A stretch of DNA of 46,738 nucleotides from Luteimonas_C sp035250245 (GTDB lineage Bacteria > Pseudomonadota > Gammaproteobacteria > Xanthomonadales > Xanthomonadaceae): NCBI GenBank assembly GCA_035250245.1, contig DATFFH010000008.1, positions 1 to 46,738 of the forward strand, given 5' to 3'. The translations under genes were made by a program, and so were the position numbers. Shown piece by piece: positions 31,376 through 38,886 of the stretch. Every line of letters starts with the position of its first letter. Positions within the stretch are counted from its first letter, which is position 1. The notes under the pieces are model-generated. The model ran no database searches, was not told the origin of the DNA, and saw nothing but the letters and a program-made list of their open reading frames with translations.

Positions 31376-32956
31376 ATGCGCGATCCCTACGAAATGCAGC
31401 TGCGGCGGGCCCGCGATCTGGAAATCGCGGGCGATCTCGCCGCCGCGCATGCGATCTACAGCGGCGTGATGAGCGCAGAGCCCGGCCGCCTATACGTGCG
31501 CCTGCGGTTGTCGGCTTTGGAACAGGCATTCGGCCATTATCGCCAGTCCCGCGAGCACGCACTGGCCGCCGCCGAAGCGGTGCGGAATGGCCGATGGAAC
31601 GAAATCGGCTCGGCAACCGCCCGCCTGCTCGCCTTCGACGAAGGCCAGGCGTTGCGCGATCTGATCCGAGAAGCCGACTGGAACAGCGTGGAAATCGCCC
31701 GCAACTCGCCGTTGCTGGCGCAACAGTTGTACCTGACCGGCCATGCCGACGAAGCGCTGGCCTTGATCGATGCCGTCTTACCCAAAGTCGGGAACAGCGA
31801 GCACCTGAGCTACGCGCGGGCCAACGCATTGCGTTATACGGGCCGATTGGAAGAAGCCACCGCAGAATACGAGCGCTGCCTGACGCTGCAGCCGAACTAT
31901 GTGCATACGCATTGGGCGCTGGCCAACCATCAGCCATCCGATCCGCCGCTGGCGCGGATCGTCCGTATCGAAAAAACCCGCGCTGCCTTGGATCCGGCCT
32001 CGCCCGACCAGGCCTATCTGCACTACGCGTTGTTCAAGGAATACGACGCGGCGGGAGAAATCGATGCCGCGTGGCGGCATCTGGCGGCGGGCGCGCAGAT
32101 TAAACGGCGCACGCTGCGCTACGACCCCGCCGCGGAGCAGGCGGGTTTCGAAGCGACGATGCAGTCCGTCGACGCGGACTTCATCCATGACGAGCGCCCC
32201 GCTCCGCAGAAACCGGGCCAAATTCCGATCTTCGTCGTCGGCATGCCGCGCACCGGCACTACCCTGTTAGAACGCATCCTGGGCAATCACAGCGAAACCG
32301 CAGCCGGCGGCGAGCTGCGCGACTTCAATACCGCGTTGTGCCTGGCGACGGACGGCTTCGCCCCCTCCTCGCCCACACCCGCGTGGCTCGAACGCCTGCG
32401 CAGTGTCGATTTGGCCGGCGTCGGTCAGGAATATCTGCGGCGCACCGCGCATCGCTATGCGAGTGGCCGCTTTTCGGTCGACAAGAACCCGATGAATTTC
32501 GCGTATGCGGGCCACATTGCGAAAGCGCTGCCACAAGCGAAGATCCTCTGCTTGCGCCGCGGCGCCATGGACGCCTGCTTTTCAAACCTGAAAGAGCTTT
32601 TCACCAATACCGCGTACGGCTACAGCTACGACCAGAACGAACTTGCGGATCATTACGCCCGCTTCGCGGCGCTCTGCGACCATTGGCAACGCGCGATGCC
32701 GGAACGTTTCCTGGCGGTGGACTACGAAGATCTCGTGTCCGATCCGCTGTCCGCCGCGAATCGGATCTCGCGATTTTGCGGATTCGCATTCGAACCCGGC
32801 AGCGTCGACATTACCCAAAACCGGGCCGCCGTGGCGACCGCCAGCAGTTCACAGGTGCGGCAACCGATCCACCGCCTCGGCGTGGATGCGTGGCGAAAAT
32901 ACGAAGCGTATCTGCGACCTTTGCAGGAACGCCTGAATAAACGCAGCAGACCCTAG
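31376..32956 (+). CDS. TPR-repeat sulfotransferase-like protein
   Basis: This 526-residue protein has two parts. Residues 1-250 are helical repeats with TPR character (for example TGRLEEATAEYERCLTLQPNYVHTHWAL, read as GRLEEATAEYERCLTLQPNY). From about residue 283 a sulfotransferase domain begins with the 5'-phosphosulfate-binding loop FVVGMPRTGTTLLERIL. VDKNPMNFAYAGHI and ILCLRRGAMDACFSN fit the 3'-phosphate-binding region. It would transfer sulfate from PAPS to an unknown acceptor. This TPR-sulfotransferase layout is common in Proteobacteria. The ATG at 31376 is preferred over the longer open frame because GGAG lies 10 bases upstream and the TPR region starts there. Confidence 0.88.
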   Translation: MRDPYEMQLRRARDLEIAGDLAAAHAIYSGVMSAEPGRLYVRLRLSALEQAFGHYRQSREHALAAAEAVRNGRWNEIGSATARLLAFDEGQALRDLIREADWNSVEIARNSPLLAQQLYLTGHADEALALIDAVLPKVGNSEHLSYARANALRYTGRLEEATAEYERCLTLQPNYVHTHWALANHQPSDPPLARIVRIEKTRAALDPASPDQAYLHYALFKEYDAAGEIDAAWRHLAAGAQIKRRTLRYDPAAEQAGFEATMQSVDADFIHDERPAPQKPGQIPIFVVGMPRTGTTLLERILGNHSETAAGGELRDFNTALCLATDGFAPSSPTPAWLERLRSVDLAGVGQEYLRRTAHRYASGRFSVDKNPMNFAYAGHIAKALPQAKILCLRRGAMDACFSNLKELFTNTAYGYSYDQNELADHYARFAALCDHWQRAMPERFLAVDYEDLVSDPLSAANRISRFCGFAFEPGSVDITQNRAAVATASSSQVRQPIHRLGVDAWRKYEAYLRPLQERLNKRSRP

Positions 32957-32970
32957 CCCGGGCCTGCTGC
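32943..32970. terminator. Possible bidirectional hairpin at the sulfotransferase stop
   Basis: GCAGCAG (32943-32949) pairs with CTGCTGC (32964-32970), extended inward by CCC/GGG. It spans the sulfotransferase stop codon and faces the convergent small frame. No T-run follows, so it is only a weak terminator candidate. Confidence 0.3.
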
Positions 32971-32980
32971 GACGGATGCT

Positions 32981-33100
32981 TTACGCCTCCGGCGGAACGG
33001 CTGGGGCCGGACACTCGACGACCGTGCCCGGCGAGGCCGGCAACGGCTGTACGCCGACAGAAGACGAGACTACGAAAAGCGAAAAAAGCAGGAATGACAT
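32981..33100 (-). CDS. Possible 39-residue secreted or membrane peptide
   Basis: The frame encodes MSFLLFSLFVVSSSVGVQPL followed by 19 Pro/Ala/Val-rich residues with one Cys. The first 17 residues form a hydrophobic signal-like segment, though there is no basic residue at the N-terminus. AAGGA sits 9 bases before the ATG. It fills part of an otherwise empty 384-base gap and is convergent with the sulfotransferase gene. It is too short for homology to be judged by eye and may be spurious. The rest of the gap holds only the promoter of the next gene. Confidence 0.35.
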   Translation of the reverse strand: MSFLLFSLFVVSSSVGVQPLPASPGTVVECPAPAVPPEA

Positions 33101-33275
33101 TCGCGCGGATCCTTGTGGGGTTAGGGATAAGTCGCGCTTGATGCCAAGCGCGGCCGAGCATGCGGCCATCGAAGCCGCGATGCCGGCATAGCTTCCGCTC
33201 GGCCGCCACGTGCGACCACGCGTATTAGCCCGGGTTCTGCCCCCGCTATCGGTCTGGCCCGAGGGACGACATCGG

Positions 33276-33304
33276 TTATCGTCGCCGACCGCGCCCCGTA
33301 CAAT
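33276..33304 (+). promoter_or_regulatory. Sigma-70-type promoter of the metallo-hydrolase gene
   Basis: TTATCG (33276-33281) and TACAAT (33299-33304) are separated by 17 bases. The start codon follows 36 bases later. Confidence 0.55.
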
Positions 33305-33340
33305 CGTCCGTATCGCCTCCTGTCAGATATCGGTGAATCC

Positions 33341-34180
33341 ATGAACCTGCGTCTCGGCATTGCGGTCGCTTTGCTTGCATTCCCTTTGTCGGCTTTGGCC
33401 GCCGATCCGGCCCCGAAGGCCGACATCCGTTTATGGCGCTTGGATTGCGGAACGCTGTGGACCTACAACCTGGACGAGCTGTCCGACACGCGCGCCTATG
33501 TCGGCAAAAGCAAGAAATTCGTCGGCAGCTGCTATCTGATCCGGCACGGCGATGCCTATCTGCTCTGGGATACCGGCCTGTCCAAGGAATACTTGAACAA
33601 GCCCTATGCCGAGGGCGATGCGGATTCCACTTCGCTCGCCACGACCGTGGCCGATCAGCTCGCCAAGATCGGCGTCAAGCCGGCACAGATTTCCTTCGTC
33701 GGCATCAGCCATTACCACTTCGACCACATCGGCCAGGCAGCGGATTTTCCGCAAGCCAAGCTGCTGATCGGCGAAGGCGATTTCGCGGTGTTCGGCAAGC
33801 CGGGGCATGAAGAGCGCACGAAACTGATGTCGCCCTGGCTGCGGAAAGGCGCCAAGGTGGAGAAGGTCAAGGGCGACTACGACGTTTTCGGCGACGGCAG
33901 CGTGGTGATGCTGGACCTGCCGGGGCATACGCCGGGCCATCACGGCCTGCTGGTGCAACTGCCCAAACGCGGCGCCGTGCTGCTGTCCGGCGACGTGGTG
34001 CATCTGCGCGAGAACATGGAAACGATGGGCGTACCGTCGTTCAACACCAACCGGGCGGATTCGCTGGCTTCGATGGATCGTTTCGAAAAGCTCGCCAAGA
34101 ACTTGAAGGCGACGCTGATCATTCAGCACGAAGAGAAGGATGTCGCGAAGTTGCCGGTGTTTCCGGAAGCCGCGGAGTAG
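33341..34180 (+). CDS. Secreted metallo-beta-lactamase-fold hydrolase, N-acyl-homoserine-lactonase-like
   Basis: This 279-residue protein has a signal peptide (LGIAVALLAFPLSALA, cut after residue 20), so it acts in the periplasm or outside. The zinc motif HYHFDH is at residues 124-129, followed by the later ligands in LPGHTPGHHG and LLSGDVVH. The overall pattern, including DTGLSKEYLNKP near residue 77, resembles the N-acyl homoserine lactonase group (AiiA/MomL-like) rather than beta-lactamases. It could therefore hydrolyse acyl-homoserine lactone signals, but other lactones or esters are possible. The TPR-sulfotransferase upstream and tRNA-Ser downstream give no functional hint. Confidence 0.85.
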   Translation: MNLRLGIAVALLAFPLSALAADPAPKADIRLWRLDCGTLWTYNLDELSDTRAYVGKSKKFVGSCYLIRHGDAYLLWDTGLSKEYLNKPYAEGDADSTSLATTVADQLAKIGVKPAQISFVGISHYHFDHIGQAADFPQAKLLIGEGDFAVFGKPGHEERTKLMSPWLRKGAKVEKVKGDYDVFGDGSVVMLDLPGHTPGHHGLLVQLPKRGAVLLSGDVVHLRENMETMGVPSFNTNRADSLASMDRFEKLAKNLKATLIIQHEEKDVAKLPVFPEAAE

Positions 34181-34219
34181 CGCTGCGCAACCTGCGGCCG
34201 ATCAATCGGGTTTCTCGAT

Positions 34220-34309
34220 TGGCGGAGAGGGTGGGATTCGAACCCACGGATGGTTTGACCCATCGCCGGTTTTCAAGACCGGTGCCTTAAACCGCTCGGC
34301 CACCTCTCC
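34220..34309 (-). tRNA. tRNA-Ser (anticodon UGA)
   Basis: The 90-base gene includes an encoded CCA (34220-34222). The acceptor stem GGAGAGG pairs with CCTCTCC and the discriminator is G. The anticodon stem CCGGT/ACCGG encloses CTTGAAA, giving anticodon TGA, which reads UCA. The long variable arm of class II tRNAs (GATGGGTCAAACCATC) and the T arm GTGGGTTCGAATCCCAC are clear. serS, the enzyme that charges it, lies 2 kb away. Confidence 0.97.
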
Positions 34310-34322
34310 GGTTATCCAAAGC

Positions 34323-34352
34323 AAGCCGGCCGCATTGCGCGACCGGCTTTTT
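34323..34352 (+). terminator. Rho-independent terminator between tRNA-Ser and the LysR gene
   Basis: AAGCCGG (34323-34329) pairs with CCGGCTT (34343-34349), and the T-run extends to 34352 on the plus strand. In that direction it would stop transcripts running from the metallo-hydrolase gene antisense to the tRNA. The minus-strand T-run is weaker. Confidence 0.5.
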
Positions 34353-34379
34353 ACTTACAGCGGCGAAACCCTGCCCCGC

Positions 34380-35381
34380 TCAGGCGATTGTCGCATGCGC
34401 CGCTTCCTCGGCGCTGCGCTTGGCGGGCTTGGCTTTTTCGATGGCCTTGCCCTTCTGGCAGTTCTGGCAATCCAGGCGCGAGGACTCGATCAGCGGCGGC
34501 AGCTTCTCGGCCAGGAAGTCGATGAAGACGCGCACCGCCGGCAGCAGGCCGCGGCGCGAGGCGAATACGGCGTGGGCGATGCCTTGCGGCAGGCGCCATT
34601 CCGGCAACACCACTTCCAGCTCGCCGTTGCGCACCGCGTCCGCGCACAAGGTTTCCGGCAGCATGGTGATGCCCAGGCCGCCCTTGGCCAGGGCCATCAG
34701 CATCGGGAAATCGAAGCCCGACACGCGCGGCTTCAATTCGACGCGGCGGGTCTCGCCGTTGCGCTGCAGTTCCCAGCGCTGGCGCGCCTCGTCCTCGTTC
34801 ATCGTCAGGGTGACGTGATCGTGCAACTGTTCCGGCTCGGTCGGACGGCCGGCGCGGTCCAGGTATTTCGGGCTGGCGACCAGCAATTCCTGGATCTGGC
34901 CGAAACTGCGCATTACCAGGCTGCCGTCGTCGTCCAGTTTCGAACGCACGCGGACGGCGACGTCGAAACCTTCGTTGATCACGTCCACGCGGCGGTTGCT
35001 GACGTGCAGCTGCACGCGCACCTGCGGGTATTTGGCCAGGAATTCGGGCAGCAGCGCCGGCATCTGCTGTTGCGCCAGGCCTACCGGCACGCTGGCGCGA
35101 ACCACGCCGCGCGGCTCGGCGCTGAGCCGGTCCACCACTTCGCGCGCCGCTTGCGCTTCGGCCAGCATCGACTGCGCATGGCGGTGCACGCTCTGGCCGA
35201 CATCGGTGACGGCGAAGCGGCGCGTGGAGCGCTGCAGCAGGCGCACGCCCAGGTCGTTCTCCAACTGGCTGATGCGCCGGCTCAGGCGCGACTTCGGAAT
35301 GCCCAAAGCGCGTTCGGCCGCGGCGAAACCGCCGTGATCGACGACAGCGGAGAAGTAATAAAGGTCGTTGAGGTCTTGCAT
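34380..35381 (-). CDS. LysR-family transcriptional regulator
   Basis: This 333-residue regulator has an N-terminal winged helix-turn-helix (DLYYFSAVVDHGGFAAAERAL, then LGIPKSRLSRRISQLENDLG) and a LysR substrate-binding domain from about residue 90 (RGVVRASVPVGLAQQ). The C-terminal 35 residues (QNCQKGKAIEKAKPAKRSAEE) are a Lys/Ala-rich extension with a CXXC pair, not usual for the family. It diverges from an azoreductase gene. By the usual LysR logic it probably controls that gene in response to a quinone or electrophile, as seen for related regulator and NAD(P)H oxidoreductase pairs. That role is inferred. Confidence 0.9.
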   Translation of the reverse strand: MQDLNDLYYFSAVVDHGGFAAAERALGIPKSRLSRRISQLENDLGVRLLQRSTRRFAVTDVGQSVHRHAQSMLAEAQAAREVVDRLSAEPRGVVRASVPVGLAQQQMPALLPEFLAKYPQVRVQLHVSNRRVDVINEGFDVAVRVRSKLDDDGSLVMRSFGQIQELLVASPKYLDRAGRPTEPEQLHDHVTLTMNEDEARQRWELQRNGETRRVELKPRVSGFDFPMLMALAKGGLGITMLPETLCADAVRNGELEVVLPEWRLPQGIAHAVFASRRGLLPAVRVFIDFLAEKLPPLIESSRLDCQNCQKGKAIEKAKPAKRSAEEAAHATIA

Positions 35382-35389
35382 GGCGATAA

Positions 35390-35403
35390 TTCCATGTTCG
35401 GAA
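35390..35403. promoter_or_regulatory. Candidate LysR-type binding palindrome
   Basis: TTCC-N6-GGAA (35390-35403) lies immediately upstream of the LysR start codon within the 115-base divergent region. The spacing resembles a LysR T-N11-A half-site pair. The binding protein is inferred from position only. Confidence 0.35.
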
Positions 35404-35496
35404 CGCTACGGGATATTAGGCCATCTTTATCCCAAAAAAGCAACAACCCATCATTCCGGCCATGGCGGTGCCGCCGCCGAACCCGGAAATACAGCC

Positions 35497-36078
35497 ATGA
35501 AACTGCTCCACATCGATTCCAGCGCTCTGGGCGACCAGTCCGTGACCCGCGAACTGACCGCGGCCATCGTCTCGCATTGGCAGGACGGCGTCGCCGGCCT
35601 GGAAGTCGAATACTTGGACCTGGACGCCCAGCCCATCCCGCACTTCACCGCCCGCACCCTGGCCCGCAGCGATGCGATCTGCAACGAGAAGGACGACGGC
35701 ATGGTGCAACAGTTCCTGGAAGCCGATGTGATCGTGATCGGCGCGCCGATGTACAACTTCGCCATCCCGTCGACGCTGAAAGCCTGGATCGACCGCATCA
35801 CCGTGCGTGGCAAGACCTTCCGCTATACCGAGAAAGGCCCGGAAGGCCTGGCCGGCGGCAAGCGCGTGATCGTGGCCACCGGACGCGGCAGCGTGTATGC
35901 GGATGACGCTGCGGGCGATTTCCAGGAGCCGTACCTGCGCCATCTGTTCGGCTTCGTCGGCGTCCAGGACGTGGAATTCGTGCGCGCCGAAGGCGTGGGC
36001 TTATCGCCGCAGCATCGTGCCGAGGCCTTGGCAAAGGCGCACACGGCAATCGCCGCACCGTTGCCGAAGGCGGCGTAA
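35497..36078 (+). CDS. azoR: FMN-dependent NADH azoreductase
   Basis: This 193-residue flavodoxin-like enzyme reduces quinones and azo compounds with NADH and FMN. The FMN-binding signatures are present: MKLLHIDSSALGDQSVTREL at the N-terminus, GAPMYNFAIPSTLKAWIDRI in the middle and VIVATGRG with a Tyr nearby. The length is close to E. coli AzoR (201 residues). An open frame extends upstream to 35368, but the ATG at 35497 starts the conserved strand. It is divergent from the LysR gene and is probably induced through it. A GTAG palindrome follows its stop by 9 bases. Confidence 0.93.
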   Translation: MKLLHIDSSALGDQSVTRELTAAIVSHWQDGVAGLEVEYLDLDAQPIPHFTARTLARSDAICNEKDDGMVQQFLEADVIVIGAPMYNFAIPSTLKAWIDRITVRGKTFRYTEKGPEGLAGGKRVIVATGRGSVYADDAAGDFQEPYLRHLFGFVGVQDVEFVRAEGVGLSPQHRAEALAKAHTAIAAPLPKAA

Positions 36079-36087
36079 CCGCTTTTC

Positions 36088-36165
36088 GTAGAGTCGAGCC
36101 TGCTCGACTGCTTTTGACCACCTCGCAACCGTACCGAAAGAGCAGTCGAGCAAGCTCGACTCTAC
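36088..36165. repeat. GTAG-type palindrome, GTCGAGC family, copy 3
   Basis: Arms 36088-36112 and 36141-36165 are inverted copies with one mismatch. They share the GTAGAGTCGAGC core of the copies at 17624 and 31176. The pair fills the gap between the convergent azoR and serS stops. Confidence 0.88.
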
Positions 36166-36175
36166 AAAAGCAGGG

Positions 36176-37456
36176 CTATGCGATCTTGTCGACGCCGCCC
36201 ATGTACGGGCGCAAAACCTCGGGGACGCCGATCGAGCCATCGGCGTTCTGGTAATTCTCCATCACCGCGATCAAGGCGCGGCCGACGGCCACGCCCGACC
36301 CGTTGAGCGTATGCACCAGTTCCGGCTTGCCGGTGGCGGGATTGCGCCAGCGCGCCTGCATGCGTCGGGCCTGGAAATCGCCGCAATTCGAGCACGACGA
36401 GATTTCGCGGTAAGTCTCCTGCGACGGCAGCCAGACTTCCAGGTCGAAGGTCTTGCGCGCCGAAAAGCCCATGTCGCCGCTGCACAGCAGGACGCGGCGG
36501 TACGGCAGGCCCAGCTTTTCCAGCACGACTTCGGCGCAGCGGGTCATGCGCTCGTGCTCGGCGTCGCTTTCCTCGGGACGCGCGATCGACACCAGTTCCA
36601 CCTTTTCGAACTGGTGCTGGCGGATCATGCCGCGCGTGTCGCGGCCGTGGCTGCCGGCTTCGGCGCGGAAGCACATCGAATGCGCGGTCATGCGCAACGG
36701 CAGCGAAGCGTCGTCGACGATTTCGTCGCGGACGATGTTGGTCAGCGGGACTTCGGATGTCGGAATCAGGTAGCGCTTGGTTTCGCCGACAGCGGTCGCG
36801 AACAGATCTTCTTCGAATTTCGGCAACTGCCCGGTGCTGCGCATCGAATCGGCGTTGACCAGCAACGGCACATTGGTTTCCTGGTAGCCGTGCTCGTTGG
36901 CGTGCAAATCCAGCATGAACTGCGCCAAAGCCCGATGCAGCCGCGCCAATCCGCCGCGCAGCACGGTGAAGCGCGCACCGGACAACTTGGCGGCGACGTC
37001 GCCGTCCAGCCAGCCGTTGCGCGCGCCCAATTCGACATGATCCTTTACCGCGAAATCGAACGCGCGCGGCGTTCCCCAGCGATGCTGTTCGACGTTCTGC
37101 GATTCGTCCGCGCCGTGCGGCACGCTTTCGTCGGGCAGATTGGGGATGCCCAGCGCGATCGCCTCGATCGCCTCGCGGATCGATTCCAAGCGCGCCTCGC
37201 TGGCCTTCAGCTCCTCGCCGAAGCCGGCCACTTCGGCCATCAGCGCCGAGACATCCTCGCCTTTGGCCTTGGCCTGCCCGATCGCCTTGCTGCGCGTATT
37301 GCGCAGGTTCTGCAATTCCTGGGTGCGCACTTGGATCTGCTTGCGTTCGCTTTCCAGGCTTTCCAGCGCGGCAGCGTCGAGTTCGAAGCCGCGCGAGGCG
37401 CGCAGGCGTTCGGCGAGTTCGGCGGGCTGGTGGCGCAGCAGTTGGGGATCGAGCAT
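36176..37456 (-). CDS. serS: Seryl-tRNA synthetase
   Basis: SerS charges all serine tRNAs, including the tRNA-Ser(UGA) gene 2 kb upstream, and also charges tRNA-Sec where present. The 426-residue protein is the usual length. Residues 25-105 form the long antiparallel coiled-coil arm that grips the tRNA variable arm. Class II motif 2 is MCFRAEAGSHGRDTRGMIRQHQFEKVEL (as FRAEAGSHGRDTRGMIRQHQ). Motif 3 is LNGSGVAVGRALIAVMENYQ. The TSEVPLTN loop is intact. The ATG at 37454-37456 (MLDPQLLR) is the conserved N-terminus, although the frame is open much further upstream. Confidence 0.97.
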   Translation of the reverse strand: MLDPQLLRHQPAELAERLRASRGFELDAAALESLESERKQIQVRTQELQNLRNTRSKAIGQAKAKGEDVSALMAEVAGFGEELKASEARLESIREAIEAIALGIPNLPDESVPHGADESQNVEQHRWGTPRAFDFAVKDHVELGARNGWLDGDVAAKLSGARFTVLRGGLARLHRALAQFMLDLHANEHGYQETNVPLLVNADSMRSTGQLPKFEEDLFATAVGETKRYLIPTSEVPLTNIVRDEIVDDASLPLRMTAHSMCFRAEAGSHGRDTRGMIRQHQFEKVELVSIARPEESDAEHERMTRCAEVVLEKLGLPYRRVLLCSGDMGFSARKTFDLEVWLPSQETYREISSCSNCGDFQARRMQARWRNPATGKPELVHTLNGSGVAVGRALIAVMENYQNADGSIGVPEVLRPYMGGVDKIA

Positions 37457-37559
37457 CGGGCGGTGTCGTGAACGTCGCGGGAAGCGGATTATCGCGTGTC
37501 GCGGACCCCAGCGGGACGGCTGTGCAAAAATGCGGCCGTCCCCCGACGCGAATCCATCG

Positions 37560-38204
37560 ATGAGCACGACTCCGCCGCCCTTGCCCCCGGGCGCCCGCGC
37601 ACCGTTCTGGCGGCTTTCGCTCCGCACCTGGCTGCTGATCGCCGCCGCCTTCGGGATCGGGCTGCTGCTGTTCCTGCTGCTCTGGTCGGGCAAGCGCGAC
37701 AACGACTTCTTCCGGGCGACGCCCACCGCCGTGCCGGACAGCGCCGGCAACGAGTACGAGCCCCTGCCGGCTCCGCTTCCGGCCGGCGAGAACGGCCGCC
37801 CGGAAACGCCGCGCCAGGCCGACGCGGAGTCCGCTCCGGAAGAGACTCCGAAAATTATCGAAAGGGCTCCTGCGCCTACGCCGCCTCCTGCGGCCGTCCC
37901 GTCGCCGCGGCAAGCGCCGACGGCGGCAGCTACCGCCACGCCGGTTCCCATCCAAATGCCGCCGCCGCGCTATCCCGCCCAGGCTGCGCGCCGTGGCGTG
38001 GGCGGCACGGTCCGCGTCCGCGCCGAGGTCGGTGTGGACGGCGTGCCTACATCGGTCGCCGTGGTGGAAGGCAGCGGTACGCGCGAGCTGGATCGCGCGG
38101 CGCTCGATGCGGTGCGACGCTGGCGGTTCCGGCCCGGCCAGGTCGGCGGTCAGCCGGTGCCAGGCAGCGTGGTGGTCCCAATCCAATTTTCTATGGGCCG
38201 CTGA
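37560..38204 (+). CDS. TonB-like energy transducer
   Basis: This 214-residue protein has a single N-terminal membrane anchor (residues 23-42, TWLLIAAAFGIGLLLFLLLW) and a Pro/Ala/Glu-rich spacer (residues 55-135). A C-terminal TonB domain follows, starting PPPRYPAQAARRGVGG and ending PVPGSVVVPIQF. TonB family proteins transmit proton-motive force to outer-membrane receptors. No exbB/exbD genes are adjacent. It is followed after 100 bases by a second, similar TonB-like gene. An inverted repeat (37513-37520 with 37535-37542, GGGACGGC/GCCGTCCC) lies just upstream, in the gap shared with serS. Confidence 0.87.
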   Translation: MSTTPPPLPPGARAPFWRLSLRTWLLIAAAFGIGLLLFLLLWSGKRDNDFFRATPTAVPDSAGNEYEPLPAPLPAGENGRPETPRQADAESAPEETPKIIERAPAPTPPPAAVPSPRQAPTAAATATPVPIQMPPPRYPAQAARRGVGGTVRVRAEVGVDGVPTSVAVVEGSGTRELDRAALDAVRRWRFRPGQVGGQPVPGSVVVPIQFSMGR

Positions 38205-38304
38205 CCGCGATTCGATCTGAACGCCGCCTTCACTCCGCGCTCACGGCGCATCCACAAAGCGCCGTGCAAGACTCGATCCGATTGGATCAGAGGGAGTGCG
38301 GACC

Positions 38305-38886
38305 ATGAATCAGCCGCCGAACCAACGTAATGAAGCGCCGCCACCCCAGAACCCGGACGCCGAGCGTACGCCCGCCAAACGCAGCAATGCCGTGCTATGG
38401 CTGCTGCTGCTGGTCGCGCTGCTGTTGCTAGGCTGGTGGTGGTTTAGCCAACGCGGCACCGATGAAATACAGCCCGCGCCAACACCCGCCACACCCGCTG
38501 CCGAAACGGCAACCGCCACTGTCGAAGCGGAACGGGCCGCTGCGGAAGCGCGCCGGCAAAAGTCTGCAGAAAAACCCCGCAAAGCCAAACCGACCGCGCC
38601 GCGCATCGTCGAGCCGCGTCCGCTCGCCAGCCGCAATGCCCAGCCTGATTATCCGCGCGACGCGCAACGCCGCGGCCAAAGCGGCCGCGTCCTGCTGCGC
38701 GTGAACGTCGCCGCCGACGGCAGCGTGACCGAGGTCGATTTCGTCCAGCGCAGCGGTACGCCCGAATTGGATCGGGCGGCGATGAACGCAGTGCGCAAAT
38801 GGCAGTTCGCACCGGCGCGCCGCGACGGCAAGCCATTCGCGAGCAGCGTCAACGTGCCGGTCGACTTCGTGCTACCGAAGAGCTGA
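38305..38886 (+). CDS. TonB-like energy transducer (second copy)
   Basis: This 193-residue protein repeats the layout of its neighbour. It has an anchor at residues 28-48 (AVLWLLLLVALLLLGWWWF), a short Ala/Glu/Lys-rich helical spacer (VEAERAAAEARRQKSAEKPRK) and a C-terminal TonB domain beginning PDYPRDAQRRGQSGRVLLRV. LDRAAMNAVRKWQF in this copy matches LDRAALDAVRRWRF in the other, so a tandem duplication followed by spacer divergence is likely. AGGGAG near 38291-38296 supports the ATG at 38305. Its last 15 bases overlap the convergent O-antigen ligase-type gene. A hairpin (CACGGCGC/GCGCCGTG, 38242-38266) separates the two TonB genes. Confidence 0.86.
   Translation: MNQPPNQRNEAPPPQNPDAERTPAKRSNAVLWLLLLVALLLLGWWWFSQRGTDEIQPAPTPATPAAETATATVEAERAAAEARRQKSAEKPRKAKPTAPRIVEPRPLASRNAQPDYPRDAQRRGQSGRVLLRVNVAADGSVTEVDFVQRSGTPELDRAAMNAVRKWQFAPARRDGKPFASSVNVPVDFVLPKS

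Noticed and set aside
32976..33191. Plus-strand frame of 71 residues in the sulfotransferase/metallo-hydrolase gap
   Set aside because: It has no signal, domain or ribosome site, and the minus-strand peptide there is the only one with a Shine-Dalgarno sequence.
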